From positions 61,102-125,101 of the forward strand of contig JAJEDD010000042.1 of the NCBI GenBank assembly GCA_022821685.1: DNA of 64,000 bases, read 5' to 3'. How positions within the stretch are numbered: position 1 is the first letter of the stretch; every line of letters begins with the position of its first letter. The stretch is from Acidimicrobiia bacterium (lineage in GTDB: Bacteria > Actinomycetota > Acidimicrobiia > Acidimicrobiales > Aldehydirespiratoraceae). A program made the position numbers and the translations under genes. The notes beneath the pieces are model-generated. The model was not told the DNA's origin, did no database searches, and saw nothing but the letters and a program-made list of their open reading frames with translations. Below are positions 13,030 to 21,255 of the stretch, one piece after another.

Positions 13030-15249
13030 TCAGCTTCGAGCGCTGTTGGTTGCCGCGTCGCGAGCCTCGACCGCCTCCAGGACGTGCAATGCGATGTCGG
13101 CGACCTGAACCGAGTCCTCCTCGGCGCCGTTGGCCCGCACCCCGTCGTCCATCATGATGTAGCAGAACGGGCAGGCGGTGGCGATGCGCGACGCGCCGGT
13201 GTCGAGCAGTTCCTGGGAGCGCTCGTCGTTCACCTTGGTGCCGATGGTTTCCTCCATCCACATGCGGGCCCCGCCCGCGCCGCAGCACATGCCCTTGTTG
13301 CCGTTGCGGGGCGCCTCCACCAGGTCGATGCCGCCGAGCGAGCCCAGCACCCGCCGCGGCGCCATGTAGACGTCGTTGTGGCGGCCCAGGTAGCAGCTGT
13401 CGTGGTAGACAACCCGCTCGGCCAGAGTGGCGCCCTCCAGGTCCAGGCGACCCTCGGCCACCAGCGACTCCAGCAGCTGGCTGTGGTGGATCACCTCGTA
13501 GTGTCCGCCGAGCTGCGGGTATTCGTTGGCCAGCGTGTTGAAGCAGTGGGGGCACTGGGTGACGATCTTGCGCACCCCCATGGAGTTGAGGGTCTCGATG
13601 TTGGCCGAGGCCAGCATCTGGAACAGGTACTCGTTGCCGGAGCGCCTAGCCGAGTCGCCGGTGCAGTTCTCGGCCGGGCCGAGAATGGCGAAGTCCACAC
13701 CGGCCCGCTCCATGAGCTGGGCCATGGCCCGGGCCACCTTCTTGTTCTTGTCGTCGAACGATCCCGCGCACCCGACCCAGAACAGGTACTCGGCCTCGAG
13801 CGGGTCGCCGCCGGCCACCACTCGCACGCCGTCGAGGTCTCGGGCCCAGTCGGCCCGCTCGGTCTGGCTCAGCGACCACGGGTTCGACGAGTTCTCCATG
13901 CCCCGGAAGGCCTGGCCCAGCTCCGAGGGGAAGTCGCTCTCCATCAGCGTGAGATAGCGGCGCATGTCGAGGATCTTGTCGAGGATCTCGATGTTGACCG
14001 GACAGATCTCGTCGCAAGCCCGACACGACGTGCAGGCCCACAGCTCCTCATTGCTGACGCGCTCGAACATCCAGTTGGCCGGCACCTTCACGATCTCGCC
14101 GCCGCCGGCCTCGGTCTCGCCCCGACCGAGGGGGGGCGATGTGGGCGGATTGCCGGTCAGGGCCATGACCTCGCCCGTCTTGAGCACGATCTCCCGAGGA
14201 TCGAGGGGCTTGCCGGTGGCGTGGGCCGGACAGACCGAGGTGCAGCGTCCGCACATGGTGCATGCGTCGGTGTCGAGCAGCTGCTTCCACGAGAAGTCCT
14301 CCACCACCGACGCGCCGAACGTCTCCAGTTCGGTGTCGCCCTCCACCAGATTGGGCATGGGCGCCATGGCGCCCTTGGGCCGGTCGCGGTGGCGCAAGTA
14401 CATGTTCAGCGGAGACGTGAACATGTGGCGCAGCATGGTGGTCGGCAGGATCACCAGGAAGGCCGCGAAGGCAACAACGTGGGCCACCCACCACGCCTGG
14501 TGCCAGCCGTGGACCGCGCCCGAGCCGTCGACCAGGGTGGCCAGCGGGTAGCCGATGAAGCTCCAGCGCTCGTGGTCGGGCAGGCCGTCGGCCGCGATTC
14601 GGAAGGCCTCGGCGCCGAATCCAGTGACGCCGATGGCCAGCAGGACCGCGCCGATGACCGCGTGCTCGGGCCGGGACTTGATGCGGATGCGGTACGGCCG
14701 CCAGCGCGGCGGTCCGAAGCGGCGCAGGATGGCCCACACCATTCCGACGATGAACACCGCCCCAGCCGCGTCGCCCACCGCGGCGTAGGCCCGGTATACG
14801 TCGCCGTGCAGGAACTTGGCGCCGTCGGGGAGTTGGTGGTCGACCTCCAGGGCGGTGGTCACGCCCAGCAGCACCAGGAAGCTGAAGTAGATGAGCGAGT
14901 GCATCACCCCGGCGCCGGGCTCCCGCAACAGCGTGCGCATGTAGACGCCGGCCCGGAAGTCGGCCATGCGGCGCTTGGCGTTGTGGCCGGTGGTGCGGCG
15001 GTTGTCGGGGCGGCCCCGCTCCCAGTTCTTCACCCGGTTGGCGAACAGGACCGATCCGTACACCAGCAGTATCGGGATGACGGTGTAGAACGCGACCTTC
15101 AGCGGGCCGGGAACGTTACCAAAGACCTCGCGGGTGATGAGGCTGTCGCTGTGGAAGCCAGCGAAGCTAGCCACGATCCCCGAGGCAGCGGTGAACAGCG
15201 CCACCCCAACGCCGAGCGTAACGACGACATGGTGAGGCCTGACCCGCAT
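13030..15249 (-). CDS. etfD: Membrane Fe-S oxidoreductase, EtfD-like
   Basis: Predicted membrane-bound partner passing electrons from electron-transfer flavoprotein to the quinone pool. Five or six N-terminal membrane segments (about residues 1-290) resemble nitrate-reductase gamma / cytochrome b subunits. They are followed by two 4Fe-4S motifs, CTMCGRCTSVCPAH and CTSCRACDEICPVN, and two CCG (heterodisulfide-reductase-like) domains with QCPHCFNTL, SCYLGRHN, MCCGAGGARMW and ACPFC. This layout matches mycobacterial Rv0338c/EtfD, which is needed for fatty-acid oxidation. 739 residues. Divergent from the amidotransferase gene. No etfAB next to it, so the partner is inferred from the family. Confidence 0.8.
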   Translation of the reverse strand: MRVRPHHVVVTLGVGVALFTAASGIVASFAGFHSDSLITREVFGNVPGPLKVAFYTVIPILLVYGSVLFANRVKNWERGRPDNRRTTGHNAKRRMADFRAGVYMRTLLREPGAGVMHSLIYFSFLVLLGVTTALEVDHQLPDGAKFLHGDVYRAYAAVGDAAGAVFIVGMVWAILRRFGPPRWRPYRIRIKSRPEHAVIGAVLLAIGVTGFGAEAFRIAADGLPDHERWSFIGYPLATLVDGSGAVHGWHQAWWVAHVVAFAAFLVILPTTMLRHMFTSPLNMYLRHRDRPKGAMAPMPNLVEGDTELETFGASVVEDFSWKQLLDTDACTMCGRCTSVCPAHATGKPLDPREIVLKTGEVMALTGNPPTSPPLGRGETEAGGGEIVKVPANWMFERVSNEELWACTSCRACDEICPVNIEILDKILDMRRYLTLMESDFPSELGQAFRGMENSSNPWSLSQTERADWARDLDGVRVVAGGDPLEAEYLFWVGCAGSFDDKNKKVARAMAQLMERAGVDFAILGPAENCTGDSARRSGNEYLFQMLASANIETLNSMGVRKIVTQCPHCFNTLANEYPQLGGHYEVIHHSQLLESLVAEGRLDLEGATLAERVVYHDSCYLGRHNDVYMAPRRVLGSLGGIDLVEAPRNGNKGMCCGAGGARMWMEETIGTKVNDERSQELLDTGASRIATACPFCYIMMDDGVRANGAEEDSVQVADIALHVLEAVEARDAATNSARS

Positions 15250-15346
15250 ACCGGCCGCGACCCTACTAGCCGAGCCCCCTCAGGCCGCGCCTCGGCCGAT
15301 GGCCTAACCGACGGCCTTGCGGTTGGCGGGCGGTAGCGTTTTGGGG

Positions 15347-15928
15347 GTGGGGCCTCGGATTGCGGTTGTCGACAACTATGACTCTTTCGTGTACATCCTG
15401 GTCCAGTATCTGGGGGAGTTGGGGGCCGAGCCGCTGGTCTACCGCCACGACGCGGTCACTGCCGACGAGGTGCGGGCGCTGGCGCCCGACGGGATCCTGA
15501 TCAGTCCGGGGCCGGGCACGCCGGAGGACGCCGGCGTCAGCAACGACCTGCTGGAGACGCTGAGCGGCTCGGTGCCCATCTTCGGCGTGTGCCTGGGGAT
15601 GCAGTGCATAGGCCAGGCCTTCGGTGCGGCGGTGATCCGGGCCCCGGAGGTGATGCACGGCAAGACCTCGGTGATCGAGCACGACTCGTCCGGGGTATTC
15701 GACGGCCTGGCCAACCCGCTCACCGCCACCCGCTACCACTCCCTGATCGTGGACCGCGCCTCGGTGCCGTCGGTGCTGGAGGTGACCGCCACCTGCGACG
15801 GCGGCCTAGTGATGGGGCTGCGGCACCGGAGCCACCCCACCGAGGGCGTCCAGTTCCATCCCGAGTCGGTGCTCACCCACTCGGGCCGAGACCTGCTCGG
15901 CAACTTCCTGGCCCGCTGCGGCCCGTGA
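15347..15928 (+). CDS. pabA: Glutamine amidotransferase, TrpG/PabA type
   Basis: Class I amidotransferase supplying ammonia to anthranilate or aminodeoxychorismate synthase. Catalytic Cys in FGVCLGMQCIGQAFG and the His/Glu pair in GVQFHPESVLT are present, with VVDNYDSFVY at the N-terminus and ISPGPGTPEDAG. The GTG at 15347 fits the family start; an upstream TTG is in frame but adds unrelated residues. 193 residues. No trpE or pabB lies in the window, so trpG cannot be excluded. In many actinobacteria this gene sits beside the PASTA kinase, as here (convergent, 25-base gap). Confidence 0.88.
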   Translation: MGPRIAVVDNYDSFVYILVQYLGELGAEPLVYRHDAVTADEVRALAPDGILISPGPGTPEDAGVSNDLLETLSGSVPIFGVCLGMQCIGQAFGAAVIRAPEVMHGKTSVIEHDSSGVFDGLANPLTATRYHSLIVDRASVPSVLEVTATCDGGLVMGLRHRSHPTEGVQFHPESVLTHSGRDLLGNFLARCGP

Positions 15929-15953
15929 GCGCCGCTCCTGCCTCGCTCGACTT

Positions 15954-18266
15954 CTAGCCCGAGTTGCCGGGGTCGGATTCGGTCTGGTCGGCGCCCGTCT
16001 CACCGGCACCGGTCTGGTCACCGCCTCCGGTCTCGGTGTCTTCGCCCTCGGGCGGATCGACTTGATCGCCCTCGGTCTCCGACACCTCGCCCACCACCAC
16101 GTCCACCGGGGTCTCGGCCGACACTTCGAGATTGGGCGGCGGCGTCTGGGCCAGGATCCGGCCTACATCGGTTGATCCCGGCTCCACCGGCTCGAACGTC
16201 ACTATTCCCACCACCAGGCCGGCCCGCTCGACGGCCAGCTTCCCGGTGTCGAACAGCAGGCCCTGCACGTCGGGGATGGCCACCAGCGGCGGACCGTCCG
16301 AGATGATGACGAACACCTCCAAGCCGCTCGACACCGGCCATCCGTGGGGCGGATCGGTGTCGATGATCTGCCCCTCCTCCACCGTGGTCGAGGGCTCGCG
16401 CCGCTCCCCCACCCGGAATCCCTGTTCGATCAGGGTCTGGAAGGCCTGGCTCAGGGTCTGGCCCCGCAGGTCGGGCACGAAGATCTGGCCCGGCCCGGTG
16501 GAGACGGTGATGGTCACCGCCTCGCCCGGCGCGAGCTCGGTGTTCGACGACGGTTCCTGGCCCACCACAATGCCCGCCTCGGCCTGGCTGGCGCCCTCGA
16601 TCACGATCACCTCGTAGCCCGCACTCCGAAGAATGTCGGTGGCGTCGACCCGGTTGCGGCCCCGCACCGGCGGGACGGTTGGGGTCTCGCCCTGGCTCAC
16701 GGTGAGCGCCACCGTGGTGCCCTCGTCGATCCGCTGTCCGGCCGGCGGACTCTGGGCGATCACGGTGTTCTCGGGCTGGCCGGTGTTGACCTGGTAGCTG
16801 GGCTCCGGCACCAGTCCGATCGAGCGCAGCTGGGCGTCGGCGTCGGCGTAGTTCAACCCCAGCACATCGGGCACATCGATCAGCGCGACGCTCTCGGAGG
16901 CGGCTGGTGCGTCGGTCCCGTTGTCGTCGTCGAGGCCCAGCGACTCATAGAAGGTCACTCCCAAGACGACGAGGACCACTACCAGGGCGCCGAGGCCCAG
17001 CATCATCAGCAGGGCCCGCTTCCAGCCGTCGGAGCGGTGGACCTCCTCGTAGTAGTAGGCCGGTGGAACGAACTGCTGGGGAGGGCCTTGCCCCGAGCCG
17101 GGCGCGGCTGGCACCTGGGCGGTGGAGCCGGTGGGCGGACCGCCGCCGGGCGGCGGGGCGGCAGCCACCGGACCAGTGCGGGGCCGCCCCGACATGGCCA
17201 CCGGACCGGCCCGCGGCCGCCCTGGCGTGGCCACCGAACCGGTGCGGGGTCGGCCAGATGCAGCCACCGAACCCGTGCGGGGGTCTGGAGTCGCGGCCGG
17301 GCCGGAGCGCGGCCCCGACATCGCTACCGAGCCCGTGCGGGGGGTTGAGGTCGGGCCGGGAGCAGCCGACGGTCTGGCCGCGGCACGATCGGCCGTCCCG
17401 GCCCGGGCGGGCGGGGCACCGATGCTGTGCGCACCGGCCAGGTAGCGCTGGAGGTCGGCGCGCAGGTCGTCGGCCCTGGGATAGCGCTTGGCCGGATTCT
17501 TGGCCAGCAGCTTCAAGATGATGGCCTCGAGCGACTCCACGATGCCCACGCCGAGCAGCGACGGCGGCAGCGGGCGCTCCTGCACATGCTTGACGGCCAC
17601 CGCGGTCGAGGTCTCCGCGCTGAAGGGGGGCTTGCCCACGATCAACTCGTAGAGCACCACCCCCAGCGAGTACAGGTCGCTGCGGCCGTCGAGAGCCTTG
17701 TCCTGGGCCTGCTCGGGCGAGAAATACGTGGCCGTGCCCATGACCGACCCGATATGGGTGAGGTTGTCTCCGGTCCTTCGGGCCAGCGCGGTGGCTATGC
17801 CGAAGTCAGCCACCTTCACCTGGCCGTCGTCGCTCACGATGATGTTGCCGAGCTTGATGTCGCGGTGTACCAGGCCCGCGTTGTGGGCGCTGCTGAGCGC
17901 CTCGGCCACGTCCGATGCGATCTCAGCGGCCCGGTCACCACTGAGCCGACCGGTGGAACGCAGCACGTCGGCCATGTTGCGGCCCACCACGTACTCCATC
18001 ACTATGTAGTAGGTGCCCTGCTCTTGACCCCAGTCGTAGATGCCGACGATGTTGGGGTGATTCAGGTTGGCCGCGGCCTTTGCCTCCCGGCGGAAACGCT
18101 CGACGAAACTGGGATCATTGGCGAACTCGGGGAACAGAACCTTCACCGCCACCTGGCGGTCGAGCGACGCGTCGCGGGCCAGGTAGACATCGGCCATTCC
18201 GCCCCGCCCGATGCGCCGGAGCAGTTCGTAGCGACCGTTGAACACGGTCAGTCCCTCGTCTGACAC
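15954..18266 (-). CDS. pknB: PASTA-domain serine/threonine kinase, PknB type
   Basis: Membrane kinase that senses peptidoglycan fragments and controls growth and division. Kinase domain at about residues 12-275 with GRGGMADVYLARD, AVKV, HRDIKLGNI and DFGIATA. A Pro/Gly/Arg-rich linker of about 110 residues with tandem repeats follows, then one membrane segment (ALLMMLGLGALVVVLVVLGV) and four extracellular PASTA domains starting at IDVPDVLGL. The C-terminus is acidic and Gly-rich. 770 residues. The PP2C phosphatase gene lies upstream on the same strand (79-base gap), the usual kinase-phosphatase pair. Confidence 0.93.
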   Translation of the reverse strand: MSDEGLTVFNGRYELLRRIGRGGMADVYLARDASLDRQVAVKVLFPEFANDPSFVERFRREAKAAANLNHPNIVGIYDWGQEQGTYYIVMEYVVGRNMADVLRSTGRLSGDRAAEIASDVAEALSSAHNAGLVHRDIKLGNIIVSDDGQVKVADFGIATALARRTGDNLTHIGSVMGTATYFSPEQAQDKALDGRSDLYSLGVVLYELIVGKPPFSAETSTAVAVKHVQERPLPPSLLGVGIVESLEAIILKLLAKNPAKRYPRADDLRADLQRYLAGAHSIGAPPARAGTADRAAARPSAAPGPTSTPRTGSVAMSGPRSGPAATPDPRTGSVAASGRPRTGSVATPGRPRAGPVAMSGRPRTGPVAAAPPPGGGPPTGSTAQVPAAPGSGQGPPQQFVPPAYYYEEVHRSDGWKRALLMMLGLGALVVVLVVLGVTFYESLGLDDDNGTDAPAASESVALIDVPDVLGLNYADADAQLRSIGLVPEPSYQVNTGQPENTVIAQSPPAGQRIDEGTTVALTVSQGETPTVPPVRGRNRVDATDILRSAGYEVIVIEGASQAEAGIVVGQEPSSNTELAPGEAVTITVSTGPGQIFVPDLRGQTLSQAFQTLIEQGFRVGERREPSTTVEEGQIIDTDPPHGWPVSSGLEVFVIISDGPPLVAIPDVQGLLFDTGKLAVERAGLVVGIVTFEPVEPGSTDVGRILAQTPPPNLEVSAETPVDVVVGEVSETEGDQVDPPEGEDTETGGGDQTGAGETGADQTESDPGNSG
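17150..17350 (-). repeat. Coding tandem repeats in the PknB linker
   Basis: Imperfect units of roughly 10-13 codons, giving PRTGSVA, PRSGPAA, PRTGSVA, PRTGSVA, PRAGPVA and PRTGPVA in a row. Bases repeat as well as residues (GGTGCGGGG, GCCACCG), consistent with slippage or unequal exchange. Arg/Thr/Ser in each unit could be phosphosites, but that is inference. Confidence 0.7.
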
Positions 18267-18345
18267 CGTCAGTCATTGTAACGGCCACCCCCGAACCGGC
18301 AGATTGAGGCATCCTCGCTCGCCTAGGAGGGCGCGCTCCTGGAGA

Positions 18346-19119
18346 TCAGGCCGCGACGGCGGGGTGGAACCCGAGCACCAATTGGCCGGGGCGGCTGGGG
18401 TCGAGTTCGGGATCGCCTGCGACCTCGACAACGACCGCGGTTGCGTTGTCACGGCCACGGCCGGGGCGCACCGCACGCTGCACCAGGCGGCTGGCGGCAT
18501 CCGAGGGGTCATCGGCAAACCGCAGGATCTCGGCGATCTCGGGTTCGGGCACCTCGTTGCTCAGCCCGTCGCTGCACAACAGGAAGCGGGTTCCGCCGAC
18601 CGCGGCCAACTCCCAGCCGTCGACATACACCCGAGGCTCGAGTCCGACCGCTCGGGTGAGGGTGTGCCGGTCGACGTGCTCGACTGCCTCGGCGGCCGAG
18701 ATGATCCCGTCGCGCCGCAGATTCTCAGAGATGGTGTGGTCGACGCTCACCTGGCTCAGGCCGCCGCGGTAGAGCGCGTACAGCCGGGAGTCGCCCACGT
18801 TGCAGGCGGCCAGCCGCGACCGGCCGACATGGGCCAGCACGCACAGCGTGGTCGATGTCTCGAACAGGCGAGGATCGTCCTTGGCGGCCTCCAATATCGC
18901 CTCGTTGACCGTGCCCACCAGCGCGATCAGCTGATCCAGGGACTCGACGCGCTCAGCCTCGGCGAGAATCTCGGCGGCGATGCCCGCCGCGGTGCCCCCG
19001 CCCCGGTGGCTGCCGACCCCGTCGGCCACCGCAAAGAGGTCGCTGCGGGCGACATGGCGATCTTGATTCTCGCGGCGGCGCAGACCCACATGGGTGGCCG
19101 CCCCATAGTCCAGACGCAC
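18346..19119 (-). CDS. PP2C-family protein phosphatase (PstP-like)
   Basis: Mn/Mg-dependent Ser/Thr phosphatase expected to reverse PknB phosphorylation. Metal-binding motifs are in order: RRRENQDRH, FAVADGVGSHRGG, ACNVGDSRLYA, LLCSDGLSNEV and GRGRDNATAVVVEV. 257 residues, no membrane anchor, so it is soluble, unlike mycobacterial PstP. Directly upstream of the kinase gene on the same strand. Confidence 0.92.
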   Translation of the reverse strand: MRLDYGAATHVGLRRRENQDRHVARSDLFAVADGVGSHRGGGTAAGIAAEILAEAERVESLDQLIALVGTVNEAILEAAKDDPRLFETSTTLCVLAHVGRSRLAACNVGDSRLYALYRGGLSQVSVDHTISENLRRDGIISAAEAVEHVDRHTLTRAVGLEPRVYVDGWELAAVGGTRFLLCSDGLSNEVPEPEIAEILRFADDPSDAASRLVQRAVRPGRGRDNATAVVVEVAGDPELDPSRPGQLVLGFHPAVAA

Positions 19120-19205
19120 CCCGGCGATGCTAGTAGCCGCCCGATTCTCCCCTGACCGGAGGCCGAGCGATTCTGGCTGGCGGTCCGCTAGCCTCTCGGG
19201 GCCAC

Positions 19206-19290
<85 letters not shown>

Positions 19291-19302
19291 CCCCTCTATA
19301 TC

Positions 19303-20025
19303 TCAGCGGGCGAAGGCGGCAAGCCACTGCTCGCGGCTGGTGGGGCTGAACACGTAGTTGCGCTCTCGGGTGGTGCCCATGGTGGCCGACGACTCCAGCG
19401 AGTAGCGATGGCCCGGATACAGCACCGCCTCGTCGGGCACCCGGGCCAGCCGGGTGGTGAGGCTCTCATACATCTGGGCCGGGTCGGAGCCGGGCAGGTC
19501 CATGCGCCCGCAGCCCTCGAGGAAGAGGGTGTCGCCGGCTACCAGCCGGCCGTCCACCAGGAAACACTGGCTGCCGGGGGTGTGGCCCGGCGTGGCGATC
19601 AGTTCGATGTCGACCGCGCCCACTGTCACCACGTCGGCTGAGGCGTGGCTGACCAGACAGTCGGCGTCCACCCCGGTCACCTTGCGCACGTATTCGGCCT
19701 CAGCGCCCTGGACGTGGATCGGCGCCGACACCCGCTCCAGCAGCCGGCTGATGCCCTCGATGCTGAGGCCCATCATCTCGCCGCCCACATGGTCGGGGTG
19801 GTAGTGGGTGGCCAGCACGCCGACGCAGGCCATGTCATCGGCCTCCAGCCGGTCGAGCAGTTCCCAGGTGTCGTAGGCGGGATCGACGAGCACGGCCTGG
19901 CCCGTCCGGCGGTCGCCGATCGCGTAGACGAAGTTCACCATCTGGCAGGCCAGCGGGTCGCCCGCCGCGAAGTCGCGCCCCGACAGCCACTGGCGGAAGT
20001 ACAGCCGATCCTCCACGCCGGTCAC
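19303..20025 (-). CDS. Metallo-beta-lactamase-fold hydrolase (glyoxalase II-like)
   Basis: Zinc hydrolase fold with THYHPDHVGG, the later metal ligands in TPGHTPGSQCFL and AGDTLFLEGCGRMDLPGS, and YPGHRY near the C-terminus. The last two suit the glyoxalase II / persulfide dioxygenase branch more than beta-lactamases; the exact substrate is unknown. 240 residues, soluble. The GTG at 20025 lies inside a 34-base sequence that is duplicated just upstream, so a second in-frame-like start (MTGVEDRLHF) exists at the duplicate; only the inner copy continues into the enzyme. Confidence 0.85.
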   Translation of the reverse strand: MTGVEDRLYFRQWLSGRDFAAGDPLACQMVNFVYAIGDRRTGQAVLVDPAYDTWELLDRLEADDMACVGVLATHYHPDHVGGEMMGLSIEGISRLLERVSAPIHVQGAEAEYVRKVTGVDADCLVSHASADVVTVGAVDIELIATPGHTPGSQCFLVDGRLVAGDTLFLEGCGRMDLPGSDPAQMYESLTTRLARVPDEAVLYPGHRYSLESSATMGTTRERNYVFSPTSREQWLAAFAR

Positions 20026-20100
20026 CGGCCACCGCCCAGGGCCCCGTGAAGCGCACCAAGGCCCCCGCGGAAGTGCAGCCGATCCTCCACGCCGGTCACC
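19993..20100. repeat. 34-bp direct repeat at the hydrolase start
   Basis: Copies at 19993-20026 and 20067-20100 differ at one base (GCGGAAGT, then A or G, then CAGCCGATCC). Each encodes TGVEDRL(Y/H)FR on the minus strand, so the gene's first ten or so codons are duplicated, 40 bases apart. Confidence 0.9.
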
Positions 20101-20178
20101 CTATGGGGTTCGGCCACCGAGCGGGTAGGCCCATCTCGCTGGCGCTGATCCCGGCGGCGGGGCCGTACCCTGCCGTGG

Positions 20179-21102
20179 ATGGAGCCAACCGTCGGATACC
20201 TGGGCCCGCCGGGGACGTTCACCGAGCAGGCGATCTACTCCCAGCCCGATCTGGCCCGCATGAACCACCGGCCCATCAACTCGATCGTCGATGTGCTGCG
20301 GGCGGTCGGCAGCGGCGAGGTCGATCTGGGGCTGGTGGCCATCGAGAACATGATCGAGGGGTCGGTCACCGCCACCCTCGACGCGCTGGCCTTCGACACC
20401 GACCTGTTCATCCAGCGCGAGGTGATCATCGACGTCAACCTCAACCTGCTGGTCGTCCCCGGCACGGCGCTGGAGTCAGTACAGCGGATCCGCTCCTATC
20501 CGGTGGCCCACGCCCAGTGCCGCGAGTATCTGGCCGCGCAGCTCCCCGGCGCGGTGTTCGAGGCCACCAATTCCACCGCCGATGCGGCCCGCAGCCTGGC
20601 CGAATCGGGCGACCGCACCACCGCGGCCATCGCCCCGCTGCGCTCGGCGGAGGTGTACGGGCTGGACGTGCTGGCCGCCGACATCGCCGACCGTGCCGAC
20701 AACCAGACCCGCTTCGTGCTGGTCGGCGCCGACGTGATCGCCGCGCCGACCGGCCACGACAAGACGAGCATGGTCGTCTACCAGCGCTCCGACGTGCCGG
20801 GCTCGCTCATCGGCATCCTGGGCGAGTTCGCGGCCCGGTCCATCAACCTCACCAGCCTCCAGAGCCGCCCCACCAAGTCCAGCCTGGGCCAGTACTGCTT
20901 TCTGCTCGACTGCGAGGGCCACATCGCCAACGAGGTGGTGGCCGACGCCCTGCGCAACCTGAGCATGAAGACGTCCCGGGTGAAGTTCCTCGGCTCCTAC
21001 CCGTCGGCGACGGCCGACCATCACGACCAGGTGATGAACCAGGCCGAGATGCGCAAGGCGTCCGCCTGGATCGAAGACCTGAGAGCCCGGATCCCTAGAT
21101 AG
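20179..21102 (+). CDS. pheA: Prephenate dehydratase
   Basis: Converts prephenate to phenylpyruvate in phenylalanine synthesis; cytosolic. Catalytic domain with VGYLGPPGTFTEQA, VAIENMIEGSVTATLD and the TRF motif in DNQTRFVLVG. The C-terminal ACT regulatory domain starts near residue 200 (KTSMVVYQRSDVPGSLIGIL). The Phe-binding ESRP motif of the family reads QSRP here. 307 residues, standalone, without a chorismate mutase domain. A tRNA-Ser gene starts 29 bases after the stop. Confidence 0.94.
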   Translation: MEPTVGYLGPPGTFTEQAIYSQPDLARMNHRPINSIVDVLRAVGSGEVDLGLVAIENMIEGSVTATLDALAFDTDLFIQREVIIDVNLNLLVVPGTALESVQRIRSYPVAHAQCREYLAAQLPGAVFEATNSTADAARSLAESGDRTTAAIAPLRSAEVYGLDVLAADIADRADNQTRFVLVGADVIAAPTGHDKTSMVVYQRSDVPGSLIGILGEFAARSINLTSLQSRPTKSSLGQYCFLLDCEGHIANEVVADALRNLSMKTSRVKFLGSYPSATADHHDQVMNQAEMRKASAWIEDLRARIPR

Positions 21103-21131
21103 GGGCCGTTCAGTCTCTTATCCTTGGCGGC

Positions 21132-21218
21132 GGAGGGATGGCAGAGCGGACGATTGCGACGGTCTTGAAAACCGTTGGGCCTTCACCGGTCCCGGGGGTT
21201 CGAATCCCCCTCCCTCCG
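21132..21218 (+). tRNA. tRNA-Ser (anticodon TGA)
   Basis: Acceptor GGAGGGA pairs with TCCCTCC, discriminator G. Anticodon stem ACGGT/ACCGT with loop CTTGAAA gives TGA at 21166-21168. Long variable arm, GGTTCGAATCC T-arm. CCA is not encoded. Confidence 0.96.
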
Positions 21219-21255
21219 CCCGCTACCGGCAACTTCCCATCGTGAGGAGGTCGCC

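Noticed and set aside
13084..15336. 750-codon frame opposite the EtfD-like gene
   Set aside because: Mirror of a GC-rich gene; composition typical of antisense frames and no recognisable domain.
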